Shown: positions 12,159 to 24,442, counted from the stretch's first letter. The stretch is 64,000 nucleotides of DNA from Vreelandella aquamarina (GCF_900110265.1 NZ_FODB01000008.1:19379-83378), one strand, 5' to 3'. Notes: generated from the sequence alone by a model not told the origin. Numbers and translations are program-made.

Positions 12159-13508
12159 CTAGCCGAGTAGCGCCTGCACTTGACCTGCCAGCTTATTAGC
12201 TAAGCGATCCACATCCAAATGAGCGCGTCCTTCCACCATTACGCGGATTAATGGCTCGGTGCCGGATGGGCGCAGCAGTACCCGCCCTTGGTCCCCTAAT
12301 TCAGCCTCTAATGCAGCCACAGCATCCAACAGCGGTTGGGCAGCCATAACCTCTTTGGCATTCGACCCTGCGGGCAAGCGCACATTAACCAGTGATTGCG
12401 GCACTTTTTCCAGCCCTTTCAGCAGCGATGGTAACGGTTTTTGCTCCCGCACCATTAACCCCAGCACCTGCAAGGCTGACACAATACCATCACCGGTCGT
12501 TTGTACGTGGCCACAGACAATGTGTCCCGACGCTTCGCCGCCCAGCTCCCAGCCGTTGGCTGCCATCATTTCCATCACGAAGCGGTCGCCTACTTTGGCA
12601 CGCTGGAACGGGATACCGAGCCGGTCTAATGCCATCCCCAGGCCGAAGTTACTCATCAGCGTGCCGACCACTCCGCCTTCCAGAAGGCCGCGCTCAAAAC
12701 GGTCACGGGCGATTAAGTACAAAATATCGTCGCCATCGACCTCACGACCATCCGCATCAACGAGCAGTACACGGTCGCCATCGCCATCGAAAGCAATGCC
12801 TAAATCCGCCCCTTGCTGAATTACCGCCGCCCGCAGCGCTGCTGGGTGTGTCGATCCCACATGGTGGTTGATATTTAATCCATCTGGCGCGGCGCCAATC
12901 ACGCTCACTTCCGCCCCTAGCTCGCGAAAAACGCTGGGCGCGATATGGTAAGTGGCACCGTGGGCGCAATCCAATACCACTTTCAGTCCGTGCAGACTAA
13001 GTCGGTCCGGCAGGGTAGATTTACAGAACTCAATATAGCGGCCTGCGGCATCGTCAATGCGTGCCGCCTTACCTAGCTGCGCTGCATCGGCGGTGGTCAA
13101 CGGGGCTTCCAGCATCGCTTCAATGCGGCCTTCCACGTCATCCGGCAGCTTTTTGCCTTCTGCGGAGAAAAACTTAATGCCGTTATCGTCAAACGGATTA
13201 TGAGAAGCTGAAATCACAATGCCCGCATCCGCCCGGAAGGTACGTGTGAGATAAGCGATCCCAGGCGTGGGCATCGGCCCTAACAGGGAAACATCCACAC
13301 CGGCGGCTGAAAGCCCCGCTTCCAGCGCCGACTCAAACATATAGCCAGAAATACGCGTGTCTTTACCAATTAATACCCGCGTGCGGCCCTTTTCACGGCG
13401 CAGCACCTGCCCAGCGGCCCACCCCAACTTGAGCATAAAATCAGCGGTAATCGGTGACTGCCCAACGGTACCGCGAATACCATCAGTACCAAAATAGCGT
13501 CGTGTCAT
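12159..13508 (-). CDS. glmM: Phosphoglucosamine mutase
   Basis: GlmM converts glucosamine-6-phosphate to glucosamine-1-phosphate on the way to UDP-GlcNAc, peptidoglycan and LPS. The phosphoserine is S102 in [13 protein letters not shown], the metal-binding loop is DGDGDR, and the sugar-specificity loop GGEASGH and phosphate-binding [12 protein letters not shown] are complete. 449 residues is typical. The ATG overlaps the folP stop in an ATGA, so folP and glmM are translationally coupled. Confidence 0.98.
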   Translation of the reverse strand: MTRRYFGTDGIRGTVGQSPITADFMLKLGWAAGQVLRREKGRTRVLIGKDTRISGYMFESALEAGLSAAGVDVSLLGPMPTPGIAYLTRTFRADAGIVISASHNPFDDNGIKFFSAEGKKLPDDVEGRIEAMLEAPLTTADAAQLGKAARIDDAAGRYIEFCKSTLPDRLSLHGLKVVLDCAHGATYHIAPSVFRELGAEVSVIGAAPDGLNINHHVGSTHPAALRAAVIQQGADLGIAFDGDGDRVLLVDADGREVDGDDILYLIARDRFERGLLEGGVVGTLMSNFGLGMALDRLGIPFQRAKVGDRFVMEMMAANGWELGGEASGHIVCGHVQTTGDGIVSALQVLGLMVREQKPLPSLLKGLEKVPQSLVNVRLPAGSNAKEVMAAQPLLDAVAALEAELGDQGRVLLRPSGTEPLIRVMVEGRAHLDVDRLANKLAGQVQALLG

Positions 13509-14422
13509 AACGAGAGTTCCTTATCAACGGGCGGCTCACAGCCCTCTTGTAGCACCGCCCAAGCCATATTCACAGCATCCACTGTAGGCCCAACATCATG
13601 CACTCGTAGAATGCTCGCCCCACGTTCAACCGCCATAGCCGACAAAGCCAAGCCGCCAGCTAACCGCTCTTCTACCGGACGACCCAGTACTTTGCCAATC
13701 ATGCTTTTACGTGACATGCCTACCAATATCGGCAGATCAAGCGCGAGCAGCGACTCCATATACTTGAGCAAACGCAGATTATGCTCGACGGTTTTGCCAA
13801 ACCCAAAGCCAGGGTCGATCAAAAGACGATGACGGCGCAGCCCTACTGCTTCACAAGCATCGATACGCTCGGATAAATACGCCGCGACCGCACGCTCTAC
13901 GGGCTCGCTGTACTCAGGAGAGTGCTGCATGTTCTGCGGCTCGCCCTGGCGGTGCATCAGACACACAGGCAAACCGCTGCTGGCAGCAGCTGCCAGTGCG
14001 CCCTCGCGCTCTAGCGCACGCACATCGTTAATCATCCCCACCCCTAAGGCGCTGGCTTCACGAATTACCGTGGCGCTGCTGGTATCCACCGATACCAACG
14101 CATCTAGTTCGCGCACCAGAGCTTCCACTACGGGTGCGACACGGTCTAGCTCTTGCTGCTCAGAAACCGCCATAGCGCCTGGACGGGTCGATTCGCCGCC
14201 CACATCAATCAAGGCAGCGCCTTCGGCCAGCATGCGCTCGGCGTGGCGTAGCGCATCGTCTAAGGCAACATGCTGACCACCATCGGAGAACGAATCAGGC
14301 GTGACGTTCAAAATACCCATCACCCGTGGAAACGAAAGATCAAGCGTATGGCGCCCACAGCGCAGCTGCAAAGCACTCTCTGCTTGGCGCGAAGGCGATG
14401 AAGGGTCAACGTTCGGTGTCAT
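13505..14422 (-). CDS. folP: Dihydropteroate synthase
   Basis: FolP joins p-aminobenzoate to the pterin pyrophosphate in folate synthesis and is the target of sulfonamides. Pterin and pABA-site motifs are present: [36 protein letters not shown] and [10 protein letters not shown] start at the ATG at 14422, preceded by AGGCGG, giving 305 residues. The open frame to 14491 adds a stretch that overlaps the upstream terminator and is unlikely to be translated. It follows ftsH and overlaps glmM by four bases. Confidence 0.96.
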   Translation of the reverse strand: MTPNVDPSSPSRQAESALQLRCGRHTLDLSFPRVMGILNVTPDSFSDGGQHVALDDALRHAERMLAEGAALIDVGGESTRPGAMAVSEQQELDRVAPVVEALVRELDALVSVDTSSATVIREASALGVGMINDVRALEREGALAAAASSGLPVCLMHRQGEPQNMQHSPEYSEPVERAVAAYLSERIDACEAVGLRRHRLLIDPGFGFGKTVEHNLRLLKYMESLLALDLPILVGMSRKSMIGKVLGRPVEERLAGGLALSAMAVERGASILRVHDVGPTVDAVNMAWAVLQEGCEPPVDKELSL

Positions 14423-14475
14423 GCTACCGCCTAAAAATAGAAAAGAAACGTAACTGCTATTGGCCCACAGCATAA

Positions 14476-14505
14476 CAAAAAGGCGCCCCAATATGGGACG
14501 CCTTT
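14476..14505 (-). terminator. Terminator between ftsH and folP
   Basis: The minus strand reads AAAGGCGTCCC, loop, GGGGCGCC and five T. It lies between the ftsH stop and the folP start, so folP-glmM either has its own promoter or depends on read-through. Confidence 0.8.
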
Positions 14506-14529
14506 GCTAACACCAGCAGTATGGCTTGA

Positions 14530-16527
14530 TTAAGGACCTGCCGGGCCACCTAGCGGGTCAGATGGGCGACGGCGAGGCTCATCGTCATCCTCTTCGCCTT
14601 CATCGCTTGACGCGTTAGGTGCTTGCTCATCCGCTTTCGCTTCTGGCTTATCGTCGCTGATGCGCATTCCACCACCAGAGGAGTCACCGTCGTTCCAGCC
14701 TTCCGGCGGACGCGGGTCACGTCCTTCCATGATGTCTTTAAGCTGGCTGGCGTCGATGGTTTCAAACTTCATCAGCGCTTCTGCCATGGCATCCAGCTTG
14801 TCGCGGTTGTCATGCAGAATCTGACGCGCCTGCTCGTAACACTCATCGATAATCTTGCGCACTTCTTTATCAAGACGCGTGATGGTTTCGCCAGATTTCA
14901 GCTTACCGCCGCCCTGACCAGGGCCACCGAGGAACTGGTGAGACTCGTCCTCATCGTACATGATCGGCCCCATCTCATCCGAGAGACCCCATTTGGCCAC
15001 CATGTTGTGAGCCAGCTCAGTGGCACGCTTGATGTCGTTAGATGCACCAGTGGTCACACCGTTAGCACCCAGCGTCATCTCTTCGGCAATACGACCGCCA
15101 AACAGCGAGCAGATCTGGCTGATAATTTGCTGGCGCGACAGGCTGTAGCGATCCTCTTCCGGCAGGAACATCGTCACACCCAGCGCGCGGCCACGGGGAA
15201 TAATCGTCACCTTGTAGACCGGATCGTGCTCAGGCATGACCAAGCCAATAATCGCGTGGCCTGCTTCGTGATAAGCGGTATTGAGCTTCTCTTTATCGGT
15301 CATGACCATGGATTTGCGCTCAGCGCCCATCATGATCTTGTCCTTGGCCAGCTCAAGCTCTTCCATGCCTACCAGGCGCTTGTTACGACGCGCCGCAAAC
15401 AGGGCAGCCTCGTTCACCAGGTTGGCCAGGTCGGCACCGGAGAAGCCAGGCGTACCACGGGCAATCAGCTGCGGCTTCACGTCATCCGCCAGCGGCACCT
15501 TGCGCAGGTGAACGCCCAGAATATGCTCACGGCCACGGATATCCGGCAAGCCCACGGTTACCTGACGGTCGAAGCGGCCCGGGCGCAGCAGCGCGGGGTC
15601 AAGAACGTCCGGGCGGTTGGTGGCGGCGATGACAATAATGCCCTCGTTGGCTTCAAAGCCGTCCATCTCGACCAGCAGCTGGTTCAGCGTCTGCTCACGC
15701 TCATCATTACCACCACCCATGCCGGTACCGCGCGAGCGGCCAACAGCATCGATTTCGTCGATAAAGATAATGCAGGGCGCCTGCTTCTTGGCCTGTTCGA
15801 ACATGTCGCGTACGCGGGACGCACCCACACCGACGAACATTTCAACGAAGTCGGAACCCGAGATGGAGAAGAACGGCACTTTAGCTTCGCCCGCGATAGA
15901 CTTGGCCAGCAGCGTTTTACCGGTACCGGGCGGGCCCACCATCAGTACGCCGCGGGGAATGGTACCCCCCAGACGCTGGAACTTGGTCGGGTCGCGCAGG
16001 AAGTCGACCAGCTCTTCTACTTCCTCCTTCGCTTCGTCGCAGCCTGCGACATCTGCAAAGGTGGTTTTGATCTGATCCTGGGAGAGCAGCTTCGCCTTGG
16101 ATTTGCCAAAGCTCATCGGGCCACCCTTGCCACCACCGGCACCGCCTTGCATCTGGCGCATGAAGAACATGAAGATCGCCAGAATGAGCAGGATCGGGAA
16201 ACTGGCAATCAGTAGCCGCGTCCAGATGCTTTGCTGCTCCGGCGCCTTGCCGACCACCGTGACATTGTTGCTCAGCAGGTCGTCGATCAGCTTGGGATCT
16301 TCTGCGGCAGGGCGGATGGTCTGGAACTGCGAACCATCGATCCGCTCACCGGTGATGGTATACCCATCGATGGTGACGCTGCGGATCTGCTGATTTTGCA
16401 CCTGCTGCACAAACTGGGAGTAGTTAGTGGTTTGCGGTGCGCTTTCCGTACTGAAATTATTGAACACTGTCAGTAGAACGGCCGCGATGACCAACCACAG
16501 AATCAGGTTCTTCGCCATATCGTTCAA
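14530..16527 (-). CDS. ftsH: ATP-dependent zinc metalloprotease FtsH
   Basis: FtsH is the essential hexameric inner-membrane AAA+ protease that removes misassembled membrane proteins and regulators such as sigma-32 and LpxC. Two membrane helices (about 7-24 and 103-122) flank a periplasmic domain; Walker A GPPGTGKT is at 198-205, Walker B is [11 protein letters not shown], the second region of homology includes [19 protein letters not shown], and the zinc site HEAGH is at 420-424. The tail is acidic and flexible. The first codon here is TTG, seven bases after GAGGG; an ATG three codons later (MAKNLILWL) is the usual family start and is the alternative. It follows rlmE, as in E. coli. Confidence 0.97.
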   Translation of the reverse strand: MNDMAKNLILWLVIAAVLLTVFNNFSTESAPQTTNYSQFVQQVQNQQIRSVTIDGYTITGERIDGSQFQTIRPAAEDPKLIDDLLSNNVTVVGKAPEQQSIWTRLLIASFPILLILAIFMFFMRQMQGGAGGGKGGPMSFGKSKAKLLSQDQIKTTFADVAGCDEAKEEVEELVDFLRDPTKFQRLGGTIPRGVLMVGPPGTGKTLLAKSIAGEAKVPFFSISGSDFVEMFVGVGASRVRDMFEQAKKQAPCIIFIDEIDAVGRSRGTGMGGGNDEREQTLNQLLVEMDGFEANEGIIVIAATNRPDVLDPALLRPGRFDRQVTVGLPDIRGREHILGVHLRKVPLADDVKPQLIARGTPGFSGADLANLVNEAALFAARRNKRLVGMEELELAKDKIMMGAERKSMVMTDKEKLNTAYHEAGHAIIGLVMPEHDPVYKVTIIPRGRALGVTMFLPEEDRYSLSRQQIISQICSLFGGRIAEEMTLGANGVTTGASNDIKRATELAHNMVAKWGLSDEMGPIMYDEDESHQFLGGPGQGGGKLKSGETITRLDKEVRKIIDECYEQARQILHDNRDKLDAMAEALMKFETIDASQLKDIMEGRDPRPPEGWNDGDSSGGGMRISDDKPEAKADEQAPNASSDEGEEDDDEPRRRPSDPLGGPAGP

Positions 16528-16634
16528 GGGGCTACCCTCATTACAAGAATCCGTCAGTTAACCGTTAGTACTCAGACCTTACACTAGAGTTTAACGTTCA
16601 ACCATTGCCAAAGCGCATAACGCCCTGGGCCATC

Positions 16635-16670
16635 TGTGTCACGCTCGTCCAATGTGCATAATGTGACACA
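16635..16670. other. Inverted repeat in the rlmE-ftsH gap
   Basis: TGTGTCAC at 16635-16642 and GTGACACA at 16663-16670 form perfect eight-base arms 20 bases apart in the 213-base gap between rlmE and ftsH. It could be a protein-binding site or a weak RNA hairpin; nothing else in this gap stands out. Confidence 0.35.
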
Positions 16671-16740
16671 CCTTACGCCTGCCTGTCTGGCAATCGTGGT
16701 GATAAATCGTCGCTATCGTGGCCATGCACGCGGTCACTTG

Positions 16741-17403
16741 CTAACCGCGAAAGCCTTCGGCCAGAAAATAGACTTCTCGTGAACGGGCCCGTGAAGCATC
16801 CGGCTTACGGGTCACTACGCGCTGAAAGCTGCCGCGCAGCTCCTTCAAATAGGTGTCGAAGCCCTCCCCCTGAAACACTTTGACCAGAAAACGCCCCTTG
16901 GGCGAGAGCGTTTCACGCGCCAGCTCCAGAGCAAGCTCGACAAGGTACATGGCCTGTGGCTGATCGATGGCTGCCATACCACTCATATTGGGGGCCATGT
17001 CCGACATAACAAGGTCTACCGGACGATTTCCCAGGCGCTCAAGAATCGCGTTAAGTACGCTCTCCTCGGTAAAATCGCCCTGAATAAAGTCCACCCCTGC
17101 CAGCGCATCCATCTCCAGAATATCAGAGGCGATGACCACGCCCTCTGGCCCGACTTTTTCGGCGGCGATTTGGCTCCATCCACCGGGGGCTGCCCCCAGA
17201 TCAATGATCGTCATACCATTACGAAACAGTTTATCCTTCTCATCCAGCTCTAGCAGCTTATAGCTCGCCCGGGAGCGGTAGCCATCCTGCCAGCTCTGTT
17301 TTACGTACTGGTCGTCGAAATGTTCTTTCTTCCAGTTGTTGCTGGTTTTGCTCACTGAATGTTTACGGCTTGGAGGCTTTTGCTGCATGTGGGAATCTGA
17401 CAC
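16741..17403 (-). CDS. rlmE: 23S rRNA (uridine-2552-2'-O) methyltransferase
   Basis: RlmE (FtsJ/RrmJ) methylates the ribose of U2552 in the A loop of 23S rRNA in the assembled 50S subunit, and in E. coli is heat-inducible. The SAM-binding motif [12 protein letters not shown] and catalytic-tetrad neighbourhoods [23 protein letters not shown] and [12 protein letters not shown] are intact. It has 220 residues from a GTG; in-frame ATG or GTG codons 6-20 codons later are possible alternatives since no clear ribosome site decides. It is divergent from yhbY, with 99 bases between them. Confidence 0.96.
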   Translation of the reverse strand: MSDSHMQQKPPSRKHSVSKTSNNWKKEHFDDQYVKQSWQDGYRSRASYKLLELDEKDKLFRNGMTIIDLGAAPGGWSQIAAEKVGPEGVVIASDILEMDALAGVDFIQGDFTEESVLNAILERLGNRPVDLVMSDMAPNMSGMAAIDQPQAMYLVELALELARETLSPKGRFLVKVFQGEGFDTYLKELRGSFQRVVTRKPDASRARSREVYFLAEGFRG

Positions 17404-17502
17404 TGGAATAAGAGATGGGTGCGTTCACGTGATTGCTTTCACTTAGCGGCATTTCACCGTAAGATGGAACGTTAAGCGCTAACCGGGATACCGCAAGATA
17501 CC

Positions 17503-17829
17503 ATGAGCTTGTCACAGGCACAAAAGAAAGCATTTCGTAGCATTGGCCACCATTTGAACCCCGTGGTCACCGTTTCTGAGAACGGCGTCTCCGAAAACCT
17601 GCTCGCAGAACTCAGCCGCGCGCTCAACGACCACGAGCTGATCAAAGTGAAGCTCGCCCTGCCCGAGCGGGATGATCGCGCCGCGATGATCAACGAGCTG
17701 CTGGCTGACAGCAAGGCCGAGCTGGTGCAGACCATTGGCAAAATGGCGCTGCTTTATCGCCGCAACCCAAAGGCTAACCCCAAGCTCTCCAACGTTACCC
17801 GCTTCGAAAACCATCACGGGCGGCACTAA
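17503..17829 (+). CDS. yhbY: Ribosome-assembly RNA-binding protein YhbY
   Basis: A 108-residue single CRM (CRS1-YhbY) domain protein. The start MSLSQAQKKAFRSIGHHLNPVVTVSENGVSENLLAELSRAL and the GxxG-like turn region are typical. YhbY binds pre-50S particles in E. coli and is thought to help assembly of the peptidyl-transferase region. It is divergent from rlmE, which methylates the same region of 23S rRNA, and convergent with greA across a shared terminator. This neighbourhood is conserved in many gammaproteobacteria. Confidence 0.95.
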   Translation: MSLSQAQKKAFRSIGHHLNPVVTVSENGVSENLLAELSRALNDHELIKVKLALPERDDRAAMINELLADSKAELVQTIGKMALLYRRNPKANPKLSNVTRFENHHGRH

Positions 17830-17873
17830 AGCACACAGTACTATGCTGACACGGTGCCAAGCGCCGCTAAGCT

Positions 17874-17911
17874 AAAAGGCCCGAAGCAGCTACCTGCATC
17901 GGGCCTTTTTT
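17874..17911. terminator. Bidirectional terminator between yhbY and greA
   Basis: AAAAGGCCCGA and TCGGGCCTTTTTT form a stem with A-runs on the left and T-runs on the right, so it can stop both the plus-strand yhbY and the minus-strand greA transcripts. Confidence 0.9.
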
Positions 17912-17931
17912 ATGGCGCTATCCGCACAATA

Positions 17932-18408
17932 TTAGAGGTGTTCAACACTCTCAATTTCGTACTCAACGTCGCCGCCGGGCGTTTTCACCACCACCACATC
18001 GCCCTCTTCTTTACCAATCAGCGCGCGCGCAATGGGTGAAGTGACCGAAATACGCCCCGCTTTAATGTCGGCTTCATCTTCGCCAACAATGCGATAGGTA
18101 ACGCTGGCATCACTATCCAGGTTCAAGAGCGACACAGTCACCCCAAAAATCACCTTGCCGGTTTTCGGCAGCTTGGTGACATCAATCACCTGGGCGCCAG
18201 AGAGCTTACTCTCGATTTCCTGAATACGGCCTTCAATAAACCCCTGTTGTTCACGGGCGGCGTGGTACTCGGCGTTCTCCTTGAGATCGCCGTGTTCACG
18301 CGCTTCAGCGATGGCCGCAATCACCTGAGGGCGAGCTTCGCCCTTCAAGTGGTTGAGCTCTTCGCGAAGACTTTTTTCTCCCGCTACCGTCATCGGGACC
18401 TTGTTCAT
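17932..18408 (-). CDS. greA: Transcription elongation factor GreA
   Basis: GreA enters the secondary channel of backtracked RNA polymerase and triggers cleavage of the RNA 3' end. The N-terminal coiled coil carries the tip acidic pair D41 and E44 ([17 protein letters not shown]), and the C-terminal FKBP-like domain includes [23 protein letters not shown]. 158 residues is exact for the family. The ATG overlaps the carB stop (ATGA), placing greA at the end of the carAB operon as in Pseudomonas. Confidence 0.98.
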   Translation of the reverse strand: MNKVPMTVAGEKSLREELNHLKGEARPQVIAAIAEAREHGDLKENAEYHAAREQQGFIEGRIQEIESKLSGAQVIDVTKLPKTGKVIFGVTVSLLNLDSDASVTYRIVGEDEADIKAGRISVTSPIARALIGKEEGDVVVVKTPGGDVEYEIESVEHL

Positions 18409-21400
18409 TGACTTGCTCCTGCATGCAGATCCTGAAGGCGCCGCACCGTAATCTCCCTACCGTACTCTAGCGCCATGCAAACAGCATTAGCGCCCGCCAA
18501 GGTGGTCGCATAGGGCACCTTGCGCGCGAGAGCAGTACGGCGAATGATCGAAGAGTCGTTGATTGCCTGACGACCTTCGGTGGTATTCACGATGTAGGCG
18601 ATTTCGTCGTTCTTCAGCAGATCGACGATATGGGGACGGCCTTCGTAGACTTTATTGACGTGCTCCACGGGCAGCCCGGCGGCTTCGAGGGCCGCAGCGG
18701 TACCGCGTGTTGCACATAGCGTGAAGCCCAATGTTAGCAGAGAACGGGCCACTTCGATAATCCCCTGCTTATCAGGCTCACGCACCGACAGGAACGCTTT
18801 ACGGTCGCCATCCAGCGCCGGGATCGCCTCGCCCGCGCCCAGCTGCGCCTTGAAAAAGGCTTCCGCGAAGGTATCGCCCGAGCCCATCACTTCACCGGTG
18901 GATTTCATTTCCGGCGAGAGAATTGGATCAACGCCCTGGAACTTGTTGAACGGGAAGACCGCTTCTTTGACGCTATAGAAGTGCGGCACTATCTCACGTT
19001 CGAAGCCCTGCTCGGCCAGCGTCTTACCAGCCATGCAGCGCGCGGCAATCTGCGCCAGCGAGGTGCCGATGCACTTGGAAACAAACGGCACGGTACGCGA
19101 TGCACGAGGGTTGACCTCGATCACGTAGATCTCGCCCTCCTGCCAGGCCAGCTGCACGTTCATCAGGCCTTTGACGCCCAGCTCCACGGCCATTTTCTTG
19201 ACCTGCTCACGCATCTCGTCCTGCACGTCGGCAGGCAGCGAGTAAGGCGGCAGCGCGCAGGCGGAGTCACCGGAGTGAACGCCCGCCTGCTCAACGTGCT
19301 GCATGATACCGCCAATCACGACCTGCTGGCCGTCAGAGACCGCATCGATATCCACTTCCACCGCCGCGCTCAGGAAGTGATCCAGCAGTACCGGAGAGTC
19401 GTTAGAGACCTTCACCGCGTTGGTCATGTAGTTTTCGAGCTCAGAGGCATCGTAGACGATCTCCATGGCACGGCCACCTAGTACGTAGCTGGGGCGCACG
19501 ACCAGCGGGTAGCCGATCTTCTCGGCCTTGGTGAAGGCTTCTTCGAAGCTCCGGGCCGTGGCGTTGGGCGGCTGCTTCAGGTCGAGCTTGTCGATCATCA
19601 CCTGGAAGCGCTCGCGGTCTTCGGCGCGATCGATGGCGTCCGGCGTGGTACCGATGATCGGCACGCCTGCGGCTTCCAGCTCGCGAGCCAGCTTCAGCGG
19701 GGTTTGGCCACCGAACTGGACGATGACGCCCACCGGCTTCTCCTTGTCGGCGATTTCCAGCACGTCTTCCAGCGTCACCGGCTCGAAGTAGAGACGGTCG
19801 GAGGTGTCGTAGTCGGTGGAGACGGTTTCCGGGTTGCAGTTGACCATGATGGTTTCATAGCCGTCGTCGCGCATGGCGAAGGCGGCGTGCACACAGCAGT
19901 AGTCGAACTCGATACCCTGACCGATACGGTTCGGGCCACCGCCCAGCACCATGATCTTCTGGCGATCCGACACGTCCGCTTCGCACTCCTCTTCATAGGT
20001 GGAGTACATGTAGGCGGTATCGGAAGCAAACTCGGCGGCACAGGTGTCCACGCGCTTGTACACCGGGCGAATGCCTGCTGCCTGACGCGTCTTGCGGAAC
20101 TCCTTCTCGGAGACGCCCAGCAGCTTCGCCAGCCGCGCATCGGAGAAGCCCTTGCGCTTGAGCTGGAACAGCTCACGCGCCGAGAACTCTGCCAGGGCGC
20201 GCTTGGACACGGCGGCTTCGGTGAGAATCAGGTCTTCCATTTGCACCAGGAACCAGCGGTCGATGTTGGTCAGCGCAAAGATCTCTTCCACGCTCATACC
20301 AGCGCGCATAGCATCAGCCACAAAGAAGATACGCTCGGCACCCGCGGCCTGCAGCTCGCCCTTAATCTGGGCCATCGTTTCATCGGTGAACTCGGTGATG
20401 ATCGGGTCGAGGCCGTCGTTACCGGTTTCCATACCGCGCAGCGCTTTTTGCAGCGACTCTTGGAACGTGCGGCCAATCGCCATCACTTCACCCACCGACT
20501 TCATCTGGGTGGTCAGGCGGTCGTTCGCTTGGGGGAATTTCTCGAACGTAAAGCGCGGAATTTTGGTCACGACATAGTCGATGGACGGCTCAAACGACGC
20601 TGGTGTTTGACCGCCAGTAATATCGTTCTGCAGCTCGTCAAGGGTGTAACCCACCGCCAGCTTCGCGGCGATTTTAGCAATCGGGAAACCGGTGGCCTTC
20701 GATGCCAGCGCCGACGAGCGCGACACACGCGGGTTCATCTCGATCACGACCAGACGACCGGTTTTCGGGTCCATACCGAACTGCACGTTCGACCCCCCGG
20801 TTTCCACGCCGATCTCGCGCAGCACGGCCAGAGAGGCGTCGCGCATGATCTGGTACTCTTTATCGGTCAGCGTCTGGGCAGGCGCGACGGTAATCGAGTC
20901 GCCGGTGTGTACGCCCATGGGGTCGAAGTTTTCGATGGCGCAGACGATGATGCAGTTGTCGTTGCGGTCACGCACCACTTCCATCTCGTACTCTTTCCAG
21001 CCCAGCAGCGACTCGTCGATGAGCAGCTCGTGGTTGTTGGAAAGTTCGAACCCGCGGGTACAGATCTCTTCGAACTCTTCCTTGTTGTACGCCACGCCGC
21101 CGCCGGAGCCGCCCATGGTGTAGGAAGGACGGATGATGGTCGGGAAGCCCAGCTCCGCCTGAATCTCCCAGGCCTCGTCCATGGTGTGCGCCACTTTGGC
21201 CTTGGGGCACTCCAGGCCAATGCGCTTCATGGCTTGGTCGAACAGGTCGCGGTCTTCCGCCATGTTAATGGCGTCGGCGTTGGCGCCGATCATCTCAACA
21301 CTGTACTTAGCAAGTACGCCATGTTTTTCAAGATCCAGCGCACAGTTCAGCGCGGTTTGGCCGCCCATGGTGGGGAGAATGGCGTCCGGGCGCTCGACTT

Positions 21401-21635
21401 CGATAATTTTCTCAACCGCCTGCCAGGTGATTGGCTCGATGTAGGTGGCATCGGCCATGGCAGGGTCGGTCATGATGGTGGCCGGATTAGAGTTGACCAA
21501 AATAACCCGGTAACCCTCTTCGCGCAGCGCTTTACACGCCTGAGCGCCAGAGTAGTCGAATTCGCAGGCCTGGCCGATGACAATCGGACCAGCGCCAATG
21601 ATAAGAATGCTATTGATATCGGTACGCTTAGGCAT
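18405..21635 (-). CDS. carB: Carbamoyl-phosphate synthase large subunit
   Basis: CarB makes carbamoyl phosphate from bicarbonate, ammonia tunnelled from CarA, and two ATP, feeding arginine and pyrimidine synthesis. It has the tandem architecture: two ATP-grasp halves (each with GSxGGGVAYN- or [14 protein letters not shown] loops and EVNPRxSRTx[11 protein letters not shown] motifs), the oligomerisation domain (about 400-550), and a C-terminal MGS-like allosteric domain ending near residue 1076. All parts are present and full length. It starts 75 bases after carA and is coupled to greA; there is no extra ORF between carA and carB. Confidence 0.98.
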   Translation of the reverse strand: MPKRTDINSILIIGAGPIVIGQACEFDYSGAQACKALREEGYRVILVNSNPATIMTDPAMADATYIEPITWQAVEKIIEVERPDAILPTMGGQTALNCALDLEKHGVLAKYSVEMIGANADAINMAEDRDLFDQAMKRIGLECPKAKVAHTMDEAWEIQAELGFPTIIRPSYTMGGSGGGVAYNKEEFEEICTRGFELSNNHELLIDESLLGWKEYEMEVVRDRNDNCIIVCAIENFDPMGVHTGDSITVAPAQTLTDKEYQIMRDASLAVLREIGVETGGSNVQFGMDPKTGRLVVIEMNPRVSRSSALASKATGFPIAKIAAKLAVGYTLDELQNDITGGQTPASFEPSIDYVVTKIPRFTFEKFPQANDRLTTQMKSVGEVMAIGRTFQESLQKALRGMETGNDGLDPIITEFTDETMAQIKGELQAAGAERIFFVADAMRAGMSVEEIFALTNIDRWFLVQMEDLILTEAAVSKRALAEFSARELFQLKRKGFSDARLAKLLGVSEKEFRKTRQAAGIRPVYKRVDTCAAEFASDTAYMYSTYEEECEADVSDRQKIMVLGGGPNRIGQGIEFDYCCVHAAFAMRDDGYETIMVNCNPETVSTDYDTSDRLYFEPVTLEDVLEIADKEKPVGVIVQFGGQTPLKLARELEAAGVPIIGTTPDAIDRAEDRERFQVMIDKLDLKQPPNATARSFEEAFTKAEKIGYPLVVRPSYVLGGRAMEIVYDASELENYMTNAVKVSNDSPVLLDHFLSAAVEVDIDAVSDGQQVVIGGIMQHVEQAGVHSGDSACALPPYSLPADVQDEMREQVKKMAVELGVKGLMNVQLAWQEGEIYVIEVNPRASRTVPFVSKCIGTSLAQIAARCMAGKTLAEQGFEREIVPHFYSVKEAVFPFNKFQGVDPILSPEMKSTGEVMGSGDTFAEAFFKAQLGAGEAIPALDGDRKAFLSVREPDKQGIIEVARSLLTLGFTLCATRGTAAALEAAGLPVEHVNKVYEGRPHIVDLLKNDEIAYIVNTTEGRQAINDSSIIRRTALARKVPYATTLAGANAVCMALEYGREITVRRLQDLHAGASQ

Positions 21636-21710
21636 AACGGTTCCCGCAAAAAGTGGTGACGATGAGCATCAAAACGGCGTAACTAGGCAATGAGAGGCAG
21701 CGCGGCTAAC

Positions 21711-22871
21711 TTAGCGGCGCGCCTGCATCATGGCGATAAAGCGATCAAATAGCGGCGCTACATCGCGCGGGCCAGGGCTGGCTTCCGGGTGGCCCTGAAA
21801 GCTAAACGCCGGGCGGTCGGTACGCTCAATGCCCTGCAGGGTGCCATCGAACAGCGAGCGGTGCGTGGCACGTACGTTGCTGGGCAGGGAGGCTTCATCG
21901 GCGGCAAAGCCATGGTTCTGGCTGGTGATCATCACCGTGCCGGTATCTAGGTCTTGTACCGGATGGTTAGCACCATGGTGGCCGTGGCCCATCTTGACGG
22001 TTTTGGCACCGGAGGCCAGCGCCAGCAGCTGGTGGCCCAAGCAAATGCCGAACACCGGCGTGTCGGTTTCCAACACTTCCTGGATCGCTTTGATGGCGTA
22101 GTCACAGGGCTCGGGGTCGCCGGGGCCGTTAGCCAGGAACACGCCATCCGGGTTCATCGCCAGCACCTCTGCCGCAGGCGTTTGCGCCGGCACCACGGTC
22201 AAGCGGCAGCCGCGCGCCGCCAGCATACGCAGGATGTTGAACTTCACGCCGTAATCAAACGCGACCACATGGTAAGGGCGCTCGCCCTGGCTCGCATCCG
22301 CATAGCCTTCGCCCAAGGCCCACTCGCCTTCCGACCACTCGTAAGCCTCTTTGCAGGAGACTTCCTTGGCTAAATCCATGCCCTTCAAGCCCGGAAATGC
22401 CTTCGCCGCCGCCAGCGCCCGCTCGACGGCATCCTCACCTTCTGCATCGGCACCCGCCAGAATCGCACCGTTCTGGGCACCTTTATCGCGCAAAATACGC
22501 GTCAGGCGGCGGGTATCGATATCCGCAATACCCAGCACGTTTTGGCTTTTCAGGTAATCAGAGAGGGTTTGCTCAGAACGGAAGCTACTGGCCAGCAGGG
22601 GGAGATCGCGAATTACCAAGCCAGCTGCCGCAATCGAGGCGGACTCTACATCTTCAGAGTTAATGCCAGTGTTGCCGATGTGCGGGTAAGTCAGGGTGAC
22701 GATTTGGCGGGTGTAAGAGGGGTCGGTGAGGATTTCCTGGTAGCCGGTCATGGCTGTATTGAACACCACCTCACCGCTTGTGACTCCATCCGCGCCAATG
22801 GCAGTTCCATGAAACACACTGCCATCTTCCAGGGCCAATATCGCGGGTTTGCTCAATGCGGGGTTATTCAA
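21711..22871 (-). CDS. carA: Carbamoyl-phosphate synthase small (glutaminase) subunit
   Basis: CarA hydrolyses glutamine and passes ammonia to CarB. The class I glutamine amidotransferase domain has its nucleophile in [10 protein letters not shown] and the His/Glu pair in [11 protein letters not shown] place the start at a TTG (22869-22871), eight bases after GGGAG, giving [22 protein letters not shown] and 386 residues, close to the usual 380. An in-frame ATG at 22886 (391 residues) is the alternative; the open frame to 22997 runs through a terminator and is not credible. The long leader holds a short ORF and an intrinsic terminator, suggesting attenuation. Confidence 0.95.
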   Translation of the reverse strand: MNNPALSKPAILALEDGSVFHGTAIGADGVTSGEVVFNTAMTGYQEILTDPSYTRQIVTLTYPHIGNTGINSEDVESASIAAAGLVIRDLPLLASSFRSEQTLSDYLKSQNVLGIADIDTRRLTRILRDKGAQNGAILAGADAEGEDAVERALAAAKAFPGLKGMDLAKEVSCKEAYEWSEGEWALGEGYADASQGERPYHVVAFDYGVKFNILRMLAARGCRLTVVPAQTPAAEVLAMNPDGVFLANGPGDPEPCDYAIKAIQEVLETDTPVFGICLGHQLLALASGAKTVKMGHGHHGANHPVQDLDTGTVMITSQNHGFAADEASLPSNVRATHRSLFDGTLQGIERTDRPAFSFQGHPEASPGPRDVAPLFDRFIAMMQARR

Positions 22872-22956
22872 GACAAGTTCTCCCATGCTGGTGGGAGCCT
22901 GTGGGCGCAGGCTCGGCGATCCGGTTGTCGGCGTTTGCGTGCAAACGTCGGGTCGT

Positions 22957-23002
22957 AAAAAAGCGGGACGAAGCCGATAATAAAAAATCGGTTTCATCCC
23001 GC
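22957..23002 (-). terminator. Intrinsic terminator in the carA leader
   Basis: A 16-base arm at 22987-23002 pairs with 22963-22978 around an eight-base AT loop, with two wobble or mismatch positions, followed on the minus strand by six T. It lies about 240 bases past the dapB stop and about 85 before carA. It is either a late dapB terminator or an attenuator controlling carAB; the overlapping short ORF favours the second. Confidence 0.85.
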
Positions 23003-23044
23003 TTGTTGTTCTCTTTCCTTGGCCTTCATAACGGTGTTAGCCAT
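22994..23044 (-). CDS. Possible leader peptide of carAB (16 residues)
   Basis: A short frame encodes [16 protein letters not shown] and ends with TGA inside the first arm of the terminator. A ribosome finishing it would cover that arm and prevent the hairpin. A second ATG five codons in is possible. No strong ribosome-binding site precedes either start, and the codons show no arginine run, so coding is uncertain. A translated leader with pyrimidine-linked attenuation has been described for carAB of Pseudomonas, which is why I list it. Confidence 0.35.
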   Translation of the reverse strand: MANTVMKAKEREQQAG

Positions 23045-23240
23045 GGCGCAGCATTTAGCTGACTACTTTTCCCACTTAACGGCCAGTGCAACAAGCGCGG
23101 TGCTCTCTCTACAGCTCTTCACTACTGTAGATATTTTGCTGCTCTTTGCAGCCACTGGGCCAAAATTTTTGGAATGTTACAGCATTTAGCGCACCAGGGC
23201 CAGCGCTTTATGCCGACCTTGTCTAACACAAGCCCACGGC

Positions 23241-24080
<840 letters not shown>

Positions 24081-24160
24081 CTAGAAACAAAAAAGGTGGC
24101 CGCGATTATAGCAGACCACCCTTAGCGATGCGGCGCTAACGGCAGCGCCTTCATGCACTT

Positions 24161-24442
24161 TCAATTCTCCCAGACAATCTCCAGCGACTCGTCTTTCGCC
24201 ATACGCATTAGATGGCTCTCGACCACGCCCTCTAGCTGGTCCAAGTGCTCTTCTTCCAGGGTTTCGATGGAGACCAGTAGCCGATCAGGTTCGGCGTGCA
24301 TCAGGCAAGTACCGCTGGCAAACACGATCTTGGCGTCCTGCTCACTGTGCTCCACCTCAAGCTTATGCGCCCAATGTTTACACAGGCGGTTGATCAACCG
24401 CGCGCCGGATGGGGTGGCAATTTCTGCTCGGGATAAAGGCAT
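24161..24442 (-). CDS. DUF2218 family protein
   Basis: A 93-residue soluble protein. The segment LINRLCKHWAHKLEVEHSEQDAKIVFASGTCLMHAEPDRLLVSIE matches the DUF2218 family, whose function is unknown; the positions of K-H-W-x-H-K are characteristic. GGAGAG lies six bases before the ATG at 24442, so I use that start rather than the upstream one at 24475. It sits between the dnaJ terminator and dapB, on the same strand as both. Members often stand beside metal or iron-uptake genes in other genomes; nothing of that kind is next to it here. Confidence 0.85.
   Translation of the reverse strand: MPLSRAEIATPSGARLINRLCKHWAHKLEVEHSEQDAKIVFASGTCLMHAEPDRLLVSIETLEEEHLDQLEGVVESHLMRMAKDESLEIVWEN

Noticed and set aside
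14623..16215. 530-codon open frame antisense to ftsH
   Set aside because: It mirrors a highly conserved gene, has no family features and no ribosome site; a codon-bias shadow.
19704..21659. 651-codon open frame antisense to carB
   Set aside because: carB is certain on the other strand. The antisense frame has the His/Arg/Gly-rich, repetitive look of a GC-rich shadow and no recognisable motif.
22872..22997. Extended N-terminus of CarA
   Set aside because: It reads through the leader hairpins and the terminator tail; the TTG or nearby ATG start with GGGAG gives the family length.
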